From NCBI GenBank assembly GCA_029582155.1, contig CM055905.1, positions 2,271,920-2,335,919 of the forward strand: a DNA stretch of 64,000 nt. Direction: 5' to 3'. Position numbers and translations under genes: made by a program. A model generated the notes under the pieces. It saw only the letters and a list, made by a program, of their open reading frames with translations, was not told where the DNA came from and did no database searches. The DNA comes from Panopea generosa (lineage: Eukaryota > Mollusca > Bivalvia > Adapedonta > Hiatellidae). This document shows positions 22,026 through 34,041 of the stretch, piece after piece; position 1 is the first letter of the stretch, and each line of letters starts with the position of its first letter.

Positions 22026-22370
22026 GTACAAACACTTAATATTGATATCTAGTTTAATTTATAGTTTATGTAATAGATAAATCTGTTATCATACTACAAA
22101 CACCCCTTATACGGAAAGTTCCATCTAAAAATAGAATGACATAGTTTCAAAATAGCCGATTCGGTTTATAATAATTATATAGTATATATAAATAAAATCG
22201 TGACTGTTTAGGTCTATATTTAGAAATTAGATATAGAAATATAAAGGTTACAAATAAAGATTCTGAATCGTGGAGTACAAATAAGTTTTTTATTTGTGTT
22301 TTGAATAATAAAATATTTGAATCGAGTATAAAAATGTGATTTTATTTTTGCATTTGAAATAATGTGAAGA

Positions 22371-22443
22371 TGCTACTTCTGCTGGTGCTGCTGCTGCTAC
22401 TGCTACTACTACTTCTACCACTACTGCTACTACTGCTTCTACC
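22371..22443 (-). repeat. (AGT/AGC)n microsatellite, mirror copy
   Basis: Trinucleotide run (CTA/CTG on the plus strand) that mirrors 21034-21100. Confidence 0.85.
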
Positions 22444-22589
22444 GTAGAAAGGAAGGGATGTGTCTATCCATGCTGAAATTTTTAAGAACATCATGTTCAA
22501 TATTCTTTTTCTCAAAGAAGCTTGTTGTTTAAAGCGGTGTCAATATAGAAATCACCCCGTCAAAATGATCTCGTCATCATAAGGAAGTT

Positions 22590-23120
22590 TCGACATAATA
22601 TAATAAAGAATGCACATAATATAATAAACTTTCGACAAGATATAATAAAGTTTCGACATAATGTTATAAAGTTTCTACATAATATAATAAACTTTCGACA
22701 AGATATAATAAAGTTTGGACATAATGTAATGAAGTATCTACATAATATAATAAACTTTCGACAAGATATAATAAAGTTACGACATAATGTAATAAACTTT
22801 CGACAAGATATAATAAAGTATCTACATAATGTAATGAAGAATCTACAGAATATAATAAAGTATCCACATAATGTTATAAACAGCCTTCATAATGTAATAA
22901 AGTATCTACACAATATAATGACGTATCTACATAATGTAAAGAAGTATCTACAGAATATAATGGCATATCTACATAATGTAATAAACAGTCTACATAATAT
23001 AATATAGTATCTACAAAATGTATTGAAGTATCGACATAATGTAATAACGTATCTACATAATATAATAAACAAAGCACATAATATAATGATAAATGCACAT
23101 GATATAATAAAGAATGCACA
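22590..23120 (-). repeat. 21-bp minisatellite, right arm
   Basis: Reverse-complement form of the left-arm array, about 25 units, slightly longer than the left arm. Confidence 0.9.
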
Positions 23121-23279
23121 TAATACATATAAAATGGACCACATAAGACAGCTATTGCGTTCCATAACTTTCTATGATAATATCACATATACATGACGTT
23201 AAGTAGTCAAGTATATATGGACAGCTTTTATTGTGTTTCTATATTCTATAAGCGCATAGGGTTGATGGCTTTGCCGTTT

Positions 23280-23400
23280 TCCACACATATTTGTATGACA
23301 TCCATTTTTATTGGTGGAGGAAGAACTTAAAATAGATCAGATTAGAATCATCATAGGTCTTCCGCAAATAAATGGATGGCAAACCCTCTCGATAGTATAA
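23280..23400 (-). repeat. SINE family 1, 3' fragment
   Basis: Plus-strand words TTATTGGTGGAGGAAGAAC and CAAATAAATGGATGGCAAA are the reverse complement of the family 1 body. The tRNA-like head is missing. Confidence 0.6.
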
Positions 23401-23449
23401 TGTATTTTAAATGTGTCGATCTTTGAACAAGTTAACGGAAGTATTAGAT

Positions 23450-23705
23450 GTCGTTAGTCGGTAGCGTGTCTGGCCATAAAATAAGGGACCGTGAGTTCGA
23501 ATCGCCCACTCGGCAATTTCTCCGCGATGATTAATGAAAATATCGTCTAATTGTTATTCGTCTCTCACCGCTGATTTAAGTAGGGAAATATCTTTTTTTG
23601 CGGAGATGGGTGTGCTCAAGTACTGGTTAACCTTCCATGGTCCCAAGAAAGAGTGGTTAGGTAAACTGATCGTTTGTTTGCTTTTGATGACATTAAATGA
23701 CGCTA
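23450..23705 (+). repeat. SINE family 3, second copy
   Basis: tRNA-like GGTAGCGTGTCTGGCC head, box B GAGTTCGAATCGCCC, then TTCGTCTCTCACCGCTGATT, GCGGAGATGGG and AAGTACTGGTTAACC as in 17100-17395. Ends in an A-run near 23715. Confidence 0.8.
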
Positions 23706-23799
23706 AATATCCAAACAAAAAAATTTAAAGCTCCATATTATTAACTTTAATGTGAATAATGACGACCAAATAACGCGTAAAATGTTTATGTTTTGCCTT

Positions 23800-23920
23800 T
23801 TTCAATATATGTTTTATATGCCATCCAATTTCATTGGTGGAGGAAAACCTGAATATTAGTTAGAACAGTTATCGGACTTCCGCAAGTAAATGGCAAATAT
23901 TCTCAATTCAGTTTCTTGAA
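23800..23920 (-). repeat. SINE family 1, 3' fragment
   Basis: TTCATTGGTGGAGGAAAACC and ACTTCCGCAAGTAAATGGC match the reverse complement of the family 1 body. Confidence 0.55.
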
Positions 23921-24159
23921 AATTGAAATTGCAAATATTCTCACAAGCGTAATGTATTGTAAATGTGTTGATCTGTGAACTATTTTGCCGTTAGTAATGC
24001 ATTGTATGTTGTAGATGTGTTTATTTATAACTCTGTATTACATATATAACTGTAATTAGCAGTATTAATGACAACAAATACGTTGGTGTGGATATCTACG
24101 TGCGTGAGTGACAGGTCAATGGTGGTGATGAATCATTAAACGTGAACATTAATATATTA

Positions 24160-24300
24160 AAGGGAATTTATCAGGATTTTTCAAATTTTTGAAATTGGCT
24201 AAAATATATTTCTTTCCAATATATCATGACTATAATTATATACTCACTAAAATAACTTTTGTCAGGTTTTCGTTAATCCGTGATTTGCGATACTTCATCT
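24160..24300 (+). repeat. Dispersed repeat (MITE-like), copy 3
   Basis: AAAGGGAATTTATCAGGATT followed by AAATTGGCTAAAATATAT, as in 12835-13030 and 15525-15700. The TCGTTAATCCG word also repeats at about 24270 and 24440, giving two ~170-bp partial direct repeats. Confidence 0.45.
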
Positions 24301-24959
24301 TTTAATGATGTTGGAACAATATGCACTGAGACGGTGGGAAAACATTATTTTTATGAAAACCACGAATAAAAAAAGTATGGACAACGTATTCAAGGGATGC
24401 GTGGGGAATGTTGAAATTACAAATGTCGTGCTTTTATTTTCGTTAATCCGTTATTTGCGGCACTTGATTGTGTTAATGATGATGAAACAATAGTAACTGA
24501 ACAAAAAGTATTGAAAAACGTATTCAAGGAATTCGCGGCAAATGCTCATTTCATATTTGATTACTTGAATGCATGAATGGGGATTTTCTGTCGTGACAGC
24601 AAAAAATACTCGTATAACTTATAAGAAGAAAGATTACAAACTCACTCTACATGTACAGACATGTCAAATAAAGCATAAATATTAAACATTATACCACACA
24701 CCAACAATTGAATCTGATAAAATCAACCTAGACCTGTAGACTTTCAGAAAAGTCTAAATGTATTGTGTCTTTCGACATATATGGGTCGGCGGTCCTATTC
24801 TTGCAACCACTTCGGAAACCACATATTGATATGTACATTGTACAACGTTCCCTTTCATTCGAATTGAAAACAAACTTAAAAAGGTTTTCTTAAATAACAT
24901 ATTTCAGATAAACAACACATTGGGATAAGGTATCCAGGTTTTAAGATAGGATCCTGCGT

Positions 24960-25190
24960 GGAGTGAGGCGTTGCCGTCTAATGGCTAGCTGCCTCTCACT
25001 GCGGGGGTCGTGAGTTTAAGCCAAGCTGTAGCTCTGTCTAAAAAAACTATGTTAGAAAGTTTGTCAGTTATTTGCGGGTGGGGAGATTGTTTTAGTAAGA
25101 ATTATTCTGAGGTCATCATCCAACAGCAAATAGGGATATTCCGGCATGTATATAGCCAGTTATATGTGTTGAAAATTGCGGTAAACCCCC
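24960..25190 (+). repeat. Possible SINE, tRNA-like head
   Basis: TCTAATGGCTAGCTGCC .. GGGGGTCGTGAGTTTAAGCC looks like a decayed tRNA head with box B. The body has TTATTTGCGGGTGGGGAGA, similar to family 3. The tail ends in an A-run at 25194. Confidence 0.5.
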
Positions 25191-25194
25191 ATTG

Positions 25195-25655
25195 AAAAAA
25201 AAGTTTCATCTGTTCCTTTAAACGTTGCCAAATTGACTACATGTACCAAGGAGTCACTAACGTCCAGGGCGCGGATGCTTATATTATCATATAAAATGCA
25301 GAATCACCCAGGCGAGTCGGTACGAATAAAAAGTGTCAATGCTAAACCTCATTATCGTAGTAAAAGTTAATTATTCCATAAGATTGTTGACCGTTGGCAT
25401 AAATGTGATTATATAGACATGAATGCACACAGATCGGCAATAAAACCTGTACAAACATGCATAGAGAATAGTTACTGTACTAGGACTGATCTCGATAACT
25501 AAGTTTAGCAATATATGACAAGTATAACAAGTGTATAGCGCGGAACATGATAAATAGATATCAACAAAATGTATGTATTTATCTCTTCGCATGGCAGTAT
25601 ATATATTGAGGTACATGCAAAGTAAATACCACGGAACATGGCAATTCATGCTGTA
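25195..25655. other. Unassigned, lead-in to the satellite
   Basis: No gene. The 92-codon minus frame (25371-25649) has no domain and partly overlaps satellite-like sequence. Confidence 0.4.
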
Positions 25656-28345
25656 TCATGGTACATTCATACCGATTACGTGAATATATAAATATACGTG
25701 GCAAATTTGTCACGGTACATACCGATTACGTGAATATATAAATGTACGTGGCAAATATATATCACGGTACATACCGATTACGTGAATATATAAATGTACG
25801 TGGCAAATATATATCACGGTACATACCGGTTACGTGAATATATAAATGTACGTGACAAATATATATCACGGTACGTACCGATTACGTGAACATATAAATG
25901 TACGTGACAAATATATATAACGGTACATACCGATTACGTGAATATATAAATGTACGTGACATAAATGTCACGGTACATACCGATTACGTGAATATATAAA
26001 TGTACGTGACAAATATATATAACGGTACATACCGATTACGTGAATATATAAATATACATGACATATATTTATATCACGGTACATACCGATTACGTGAATA
26101 TATAAATATACGTGGCAAATATGTCACGGTACATACCGATTACGTGAATATATAAATATACATGACATATATTTATATCACGGTACATACCGATTACGTG
26201 AATATATAAATATACGTGGCAAATATGTCACGGTACATACCTATTACGTGAATATATAAATGTACGTGGCAAATTTATATCACGGTACATACCGATTACG
26301 TGAATATATAAATGTACGTGGCAAATTTATATCAAGGTACATACCGATTACGTGAATATATAAATGTATGTGACATATTTATCACGGTACATACCGATTA
26401 CGTAAATATATAAATGTACGTGGCAAATATATATCACGGTACATACCGATTATGTGAATATATAAATATACATGGCAAATATATATCACGATACATACCG
26501 ATTACGTGAATATATAAATGTACATGACATATATTTATATCACGTAACATACCGATTATGTGAATATATAAATATACATGGCAAATATATATCACGGTAC
26601 ATACCGATTACGTGAATATATAAATATACATGGCAAATATATATCACGATACATACCGATTACGTGAATATATAAATATACATGACATATATTTATATCA
26701 CGTAACATACCGATTATGTGAATATATAAATATACATGGCAAATATATATCACGGTACATACCGATTACGTGAATATATAAATATACATGGCAAATATAT
26801 ATCACGATACATACCGATTACGTGAATATATAAATATACATGACATATATTTATATCACGTAACATACCGATTACGTGAATATATAAATATACGTGGCAA
26901 ATATGTCACGGTACATACCGATTACGTGAATATATAAATATACATGACATATATTTATATCACGGTACATACCGATTACGTGAATATATAAATATACGTG
27001 GCAAATATGTCATGGTACATACCTATTACGTGAATATATAAATGTACGTGGCAAATTTATATCAAGGTACATACCGATTACGTGAATATATAAATGTATG
27101 TGACATATATATCACGGTACATACCGATTACGTGAATATATAAATGTACGTGGCAAATATATATATCACGTAACATACCGATTATGTGAATATATAAATA
27201 TACATGGCAAATATATATCACGATACATACCGATTACGTGAATATATAAATGTACGTGGCAAATATATATCACGGTACATACCGATTACGTGAATATATA
27301 AATGTACGTGGCAAATATATATCACGGTACATACCTATTACGTGAATATATAAATGTACGTGGCAAATATATATCACGGTACGTACCGATTACGTGAACA
27401 TATAAATGTACGTGACAAATATATATAACGGTACATACCGATTACGTGAATATATAAATGTACGTAGCAAATATATATCACGGTACATACCGATTACGTG
27501 AATATATAAATGTACGTGACATAAATGTCACGGCACGTACCGATTACGTGAATAAATAAATATACATGACATATATTTATATCACGGTACATACCGATTA
27601 CGTGAATATATAAATATAAATGACACATATTTATATCACGGTACATACTGATTACGTGAATATATAAATATACGTGGCAAATATATCACGGTACATACCG
27701 ATTACGTGAATATATAAATGTACGTGGCAAATATATATCACGGTACATACCGATTACGTTAATATATAAATATACATGACATATATTTATATCACGGTAC
27801 ATACCGATTACGTGAATATATAAATATACGTGGCAAATATGTCACGGTACATACTGATTACGTGAATATATAAATATACGTGGCAAATATGTCACGGTAC
27901 ATACCTATTACGTGAATATATAAATATACTTGACATATATGTCACGGTACATACCGATTACGTGAAAATATAAATGTACGTGACAAATATATGTCACGGT
28001 ACATACCGATTACGTGAATATATAAATATACATTACATATATTTATATCACGGTACATACCGATTACGTGAATATATAAATATAAATGACACATGTATCA
28101 CGGTAATTCACGATGTATCACGGTACATACCGACTACGTGAATATATAAATGTACGTGACATATGTCACGGTACATACCGATTACGTGAATATATAAATA
28201 TACATGGCATATATTTATATCACGGTACATACCGAATACGTGAATATATAAATGACACACATATATATATCACGGTACATACCAGTTACGTGAATATATA
28301 CATATGCATGACAAATGTATCTTACGGTACATATCGATGACATGA
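25656..28345 (+). repeat. ~53-bp satellite array, about 50 copies
   Basis: Unit core CGGTACATACCGATTACGTG followed by AATATATAAATGTACGTGGC and a variable ATATAT spacer that makes units 47-58 bp long. Variants form higher-order blocks: for example, the block with TACATGGCAAATATATATCA recurs in order at 26450-26880. The CACGGTACAT and ATGTACGTG ends of each unit are nearly complementary, so each unit can fold into a hairpin. The MYHGTYRLREYI-type peptides are by-products. Confidence 0.95.
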
Positions 28346-29104
28346 ATAAATTATTATGCATATCAGGAAACGGGGGGAAAGATCACGACACATAATTACG
28401 TCAGATTTCGAGATAAAGACGTCATATCATGCGACAACGCTAAATTACATCACAACAAACATCACAAAACAGGAAGAAACATACATCACGTGACAGTTGT
28501 ATATCATATCACGTAACAAGTAGATACCGCGAAACAGGATTTGTTTCTTATATCGTCGCATGTAATTACGAGATGCAGTGCTAGTATACATCAATCGTTA
28601 GACATCAATGTTACGAAACAGGTAAATTGTAATTTCGTGTTGGTTCCAAGATGTACGACTACTTTCATATTTGAAACGTTTGGGCCAGGCCGAACCTATG
28701 GTTTAACAGTGAGAATTAAATGCTACTGTGATCTCAAATCAATTGAACTCCAATTATATGCATTCCTTTACATATGTTCTTATATCCTTAAACGAGTCAT
28801 ATTTTAGTATATATGTGAGTGAGTTTCGATGGATAATACGAAAATCAAAATATCATATCGCGTAAATAAATGGCAAAAATCCGAAAAATATGAAATCGTG
28901 AATGATTTATCTATCTGGTCATTCAATCGGTCACTAATAATGAGTGAATGTATGTGACACAGAAATTATAACCTTTTGGAAATGGGATTTAAGGCAGGTT
29001 ATACATTCGTTTTTATCGGAATCCGAGTAAAACCATCGTCCGTCCACAAGTAGCCGGCATTTGAACTGAGCTGGACTCGGACCCACGACATCGAAGATTA
29101 TCTC
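28346..29104. other. Intergenic; possible SINE at about 28960-29100
   Basis: No gene found. On the minus strand near 29075-29060 GGGTCCGAGTCC resembles a box B, which hints at another tRNA-derived SINE, but no box A is clear. Confidence 0.3.
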
Positions 29105-29166
29105 GTCTCTCTCTCTCTCTCTCTCATGTTGTATCAAGAACTTATATATAAACAGTGACTTAATAA

Positions 29167-29214
<48 letters not shown>
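29105..29214 (+). repeat. Two (CT)n runs
   Basis: (CT)n at about 29105-29125 and 29169-29214. Each is followed by CAT and a similar GTATATCAAG/GTATCAAGAACTT word, so the flanks are duplicated as well. Confidence 0.85.
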
Positions 29215-29218
<4 letters not shown>

Positions 29219-29526
29219 TATATCAAGGACTTGTTTACGAGTCCTTGCATCTAATGATTATCCTTCTCTCTCTCGCTTTATGTTATATTGATTATGATGT
29301 ATCTAGTTTAAACAGTTTGTATTACACTGTGTATATTCAGTCTGCAACTTATTGCCACTTCTGATGTATACTGATGTACAACTTATAAGAAGACATTTTA
29401 TGTAAGATTTAAGCTTCCTTCTGGATCTTTTCACATATCCAACGTTTGGGCTGTTTATATTGAAATGTTTGTATCAAAAATATGTATTATTATGACTAAA
29501 TATTGTTTTTAACTTCTGACAGTTTC

Positions 29527-29944
29527 GTTAACACACAAAACACATAACATGGCTTATATTGATAGTTAACACACAAAACACATAACATGGCATATATTGA
29601 TAGTTAACACACAAAAAACATAACATGGCTTATATTGATAGTTAACACACAAAACACATAACATGGCTTATATTGACAGTTAACACACAAAACACATAAC
29701 ATGGCTTATATTGACAGTTAACACACAAAACACATAACATGGCTTATATTGACAGTTAACACACAAAACACATAACATGGCTTATATTGATAGTTAACAC
29801 ACAAAACACATAACATGGCTTATATTGACAGTTAACACACAAAACACATAACATGGCTTATATTGATAGTTAACACACAAAACACATAACATGGCTTATA
29901 TTGACAGTTAACACACAAAACACATAACATGGCTTATATTGATA
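29527..29944 (+). repeat. 38-bp tandem repeat, exactly 11 copies
   Basis: Unit GTTAACACACAAAACACATA followed by ACATGGCTTATATTGATA. 418 bp equals 11 x 38. The main variation is GATA/GACA at the unit end. There are no unique spacers, so it is not a CRISPR-like array. Confidence 0.97.
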
Positions 29945-30879
29945 GTTTTGTAAAAATACAAATAAAAACGCGTATTGTGATTTGCAACTTTTCAACAGAC
30001 AAAATTCGGATAAGGCGCCAAAAATATAGAAACAGAAAACGAACTTACCGTAAAATTTGTTTAATGTTTTGTTGTCATGAAGCACAAATATAACATATAG
30101 TCACCGCCGACGACATGCACGTGACCAAATACGTGAGCATTAGTTTCTATACATCCAAACGTCACATATATCACTATTTAAAATGTATGAGTCCTATCAA
30201 ACACCTTGTACTAATCGAAAACAATTAAATTGATATCTAATACATCTTGTGTAACAGTTGTATTTAAATGACATGAACGTTTCGCTGCAGTTTATCAACA
30301 CAAGTGAATAGTTGTATTCAAACAATACATCTTCGTGTGGTTTTCTTGTGTTTTTTTCGTCGTTTGCTCATTTGTTAAACAAAAGACAACACAGCAAACG
30401 CGTATCTTTACAAACGACCACAAGTAAAAAATGAAAACTTAAAAGGACGATGAAGACGAACCTGGTCGTATGTTTACGATTTCCGTCATTTGATTACGTT
30501 GTTCGACCGCTGAAGAAGACGTACACGATTAGATGACAGCTTAAATGACATCATCAATCAAGCGCCTGTCAGACACCGATAACATTACAATTGTCTTTAA
30601 TGACCATACTGGCTTGTGCACATATACAGGTCGCAAACTAAAAAAACAGCGGTTTATGTTTATTGCTTTAAAACATGTATTTTGTACAGCAAAAAAGTAA
30701 TTGACATTCATTTAAAGATTTCAACAATACAATGGAACGTAGACATGTGTTTACTGCACGTGTTCAGAACCCGAACTAACGTATCGACTAAACAGTTTTT
30801 GTTATGGTTGTACATAAAAATTGCTAGTATGAAATTCATCACGTGCTAATGTCTTTGTTTAGAGCATTGTTTTCATTAT
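29945..30879. other. Intergenic, no gene supported
   Basis: Plus frame 30616-30849 is open for 77 codons without a known motif. Confidence 0.4.
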
Positions 30880-32510
30880 AAAAAATAAACTACACTTGTT
30901 TTTATATAAAGTACACCTGTTTTGTACAAATTACAAACTCTTTATATATTTATATAAACTATTACCGTCTTTATATAGAGTTTGGTCTTCATTATATTAA
31001 GTACAGCCGCCGTTATATAGAGTACGGTCTTCATTATATAAAGTACAGCCGTATTATATAAGTTCAACAGTCTTTATATAGAGTACTGTCTGCGTTATAT
31101 AAACTTCAGCAGTCTTTTTATAGAGTACTGTACGCATTATATAAAGTACAGCCGTCTTTATATAGAGTACTGTTTCCATTATATAAAGTACAGCCGTCTT
31201 TATATAGAGTACTGTATGTATTATATAAAGTACAGCAGTCTTTATGTAGAGTACTGTATGCATTATATAAAGTACAGCAGTCTATATAGAGTAGTCTGCA
31301 TCATATAAAGTACAGCAGTATTTATATAGAGTACTGTATGCATTATATAAAGTACAGCAGTCTATATAGAGTAGTCTGCATTATATAAAGTACAGCAGTA
31401 TTTATATAGAGTACTGTATGCATTATATAAAGTACAGCAGTCTGTATAGAGTACTGTCTGTATTATATAAAGTACAGCCGTCTTTATATATAGTACTGTA
31501 CGCATTATATAAAGTACAGCCGTCTTCATATAGAGTACTGTATGCATTATATAAAGTACAGCAGTCTTTATATAGAGTACTGTACGCATTATATTAAGTA
31601 CAGCAGTCTTTATGTAGAGTACTGTTTGCATTATATAAAGTACAGCAGCCTATATAGAGTAGTCTGCATCATATAAAGTACAGCAGTATTTATATAGAGT
31701 ACTGTACGCATTATATAAAGTACAGCAGTCTATATAGAGTACTGTCTGTATTATATAAAGTACAGCCGTCTTTATATATATAGTACTGTACGCATTATAT
31801 TAAGTACAGCCGTCTTCATATAGAGTACTGTATGCATTATATCAAGTACAGCAGTCTTTATATAGAGTACTGTACGCAATATATTAAGTACAGCAGTCTT
31901 TATGTAGAGTACTGTCTGCGTTATATAAAGTACAGCAGTCTATATAGAGTAGTGTCTGTATTATATAAAGTACAGCAGTCTTTATGTAGAGTACTGTCTG
32001 CATTATATAAAGTACAGCAGTCTTTATATAGAGTACCTATTGCATTATATAAAGTACAGCAGTCTTTATATAGAGTACTGTATGCATTATAAATAGCACA
32101 ACCGTCTTTATATAGAGTAATCTGCATTATAAATAGTACAACCGTTTTTATATAGAGTAGTCTGCATTATATAAAGTATAGCCGTCTATATAGAGTACTG
32201 TCTACATTATATAAAGTACAGCAGTCTTTATATAGAGTACTGTCTGCATTATATAAAGTACAGCAGTCTTTATATAGAGTACCTATTGCATTATATAAAG
32301 TACAGCAGTATTTACATAGAGTACTGTACGCATTATATAAAGTACAGCAGTCTTTATATAGAGTAGTCTGCATCATATAAAATACAACCATCTTAACATA
32401 GAGTATTCTGCTTCATATAAAATAGAACCGTCTTAATATAGAGTAGTCTGCATTATAAATAGTACAACCGTCTTTATAGAGAGTACAATTCTTTTATATA
32501 GAGTACTGTC
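30880..32510 (+). repeat. ~42-bp satellite, quasi-palindromic units
   Basis: Unit TTATATAAAGTACAGCAGTC then TTTATATAGAGTACTGTCTGCA, close to 38 copies, with length variants (38-44 bp) where TTTATATAG is shortened to TATATAG. The AAAGTAC and GAGTAC parts oppose each other around the unit, so both strands read similar words and long open frames appear on both. Copies are cleanest in the centre and decay at both ends. Confidence 0.95.
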
Positions 32511-33047
32511 TTCATTTTATACTGTAAACTTGTATTTTATTGACAACCAATGGAATCGCTTCTATGTTCAAAATTGTGTCGTTTTTATTTGTTAAAACAG
32601 CCTACAAAATAATTTGATTATTGAATCCGTTCTTAATCATTAAAACGTTCATCACTGCGCACGCGTGAATAGCATTGCAAAGACTCCGCTCTTGATTCAA
32701 TTCTTAACGAGTCATGTACAAAACTACAAAGCCGCTCGAGGTATGCTTAGAATGAATGAATGAATGAATGGTGTTTTACGGCACGTCGACACAAAAATAG
32801 GTCATTTTGTGCGCGCAAAGGTTAATGAATGTGATGACAAAAATAATTATATTAAATAAATATGGTTAAAATTTATTAAAACTATTTACAAATAAATAAA
32901 TGAAAACATAAATTAAATACAGGGAAATCAACGACATACTAAATCATTTAACCCGTCAACGGGTTTTAAACTAAAAATGTTTAAACAGTTTAACCTCTTT
33001 TAAAAAAGCAAATACACTGGTTACATTAACTTTATCAAAAAGGTCTT

Positions 33048-34041
33048 TCATACTATCGACCCTGTAGTGCTTCGCTCTATTGGAGCAAAGTCAACACAGT
33101 CGATAAGTATATGCTTAACAGTTAGCCATGCAAAACAGGGCACACACTCTGGCACAGCTTCACGCTTTAAAAGATATGAATGGGTATAGCGGGTATGCCC
33201 TATTCTGCACCGAGCTAAAATAACTTCTTCTCGACGAATAATCCTATTGCTAGGATGCCATTCGCCAAGTTTTGGTTTGATATAATGTAACTTATTATAC
33301 ATGGCAAGATCCCAAGAGGACTGCCATGAACTAAAAATATATTTATTAATATTAGATTTAAAATCTGTAAAAGGTAGTTTAAAATATGAAATATTCAAGC
33401 TTAAGGCCGCTTTCGCAGCCTTATCAGCTTTATCATTTCCACTAATTCCTGTATGACCAGGAAGTCAGCAGAGAACAATAGTATTTTCTTTACATTGTAT
33501 TTATTTAAAAGTTGAAAAACAAGAGGATTATCATCTTTCATGAGGTGTGCTGTCCTGTAACAGCAGCTGCAACCACGGTGTCTCCATCTTTAGAACCATC
33601 TGTATATATTTGACAATAATGACTGTAAGACGATTTAACTTCATTAAACTTCATTTGGAAGATAGTGGAGTCTGTTTCAGATTTTTTGTCTTCACAAAGT
33701 TCAAAAAGGATTTTTGGCTTTTCCAAATTCCATGGTGGTATTTATGAGACTTTCTACTTAGCAATTAAATTAAGATCAATATTGGTTTCGTTGAGTTTTG
33801 GTTTGATCCGTTCGAATAGCGTTAGGTTTTTTTTTTCAAAGAGTGTTTCATAATTACAGTCAAGAGTAAGATTAAAAGCAGGATAAGATGGATTTGAATG
33901 AAGTTTAATTGCATATTGAAGAGCCAGTTTGTCACGAAAAAATGCAATAGGGTTATGTTCACTTAAAAGTAAACTAATCTCATTATAATTTGGTTTTAAA
34001 CCGCGACAATTCCATTGTATTATTTTATTTGAAGTGTCCAT
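33048..34041 (-). pseudogene. Copy A ORF2 remnant
   Basis: 34041-33754 starts KIIQWNCRGLKPNYNEISLL (APE endonuclease start) and crosses the deletion. 33726-33538 has IYTDGSKDGDTV (RNase H motif with catalytic Asp). 33398-33048 has the post-RNase H C-terminus with CRIGHTRYTHSYLLKREAVP and a Cys-x-x-Cys/His region. All RT motifs are absent. Confidence 0.85.

Larger units (their letters stand above)
20378..23165. repeat. 2.8-kb imperfect palindrome
   Basis: The left arm (20378-21570) is mirrored by the right arm (21892-23165) around a loop of about 320 bp. In order, the left arm has a short unique lead (GCTGTCTTATGTGGTCC), the 21-bp minisatellite, a unique block (ATGATGACGAGATCATT), an AGT microsatellite, and an inner block with a tRNA-like head. 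The right arm has the same parts as reverse complement. About 180-200 bp (21120-21298 versus 22173-22370) do not match. Open frames on either strand come from the 21-bp repeat and are not genes. Confidence 0.85.

Noticed and set aside
20347-23165. Long open frames (up to 202 codons) with LLHYVDT-type heptapeptide repeats on both strands
   Set aside because: They are the 21-bp minisatellite read in frame; mirrored on the other arm in antisense and without start context, domain or splice signals.
29527-29944. Regular 38-bp repeat considered as a CRISPR array
   Set aside because: Units are directly adjacent with no unique spacers, and the genome is eukaryotic.
31054-32391. Repetitive open frames (YIKTAVLYIM-type) at 31-32 kb
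   Set aside because: Direct by-product of the 42-bp satellite, present on both strands.
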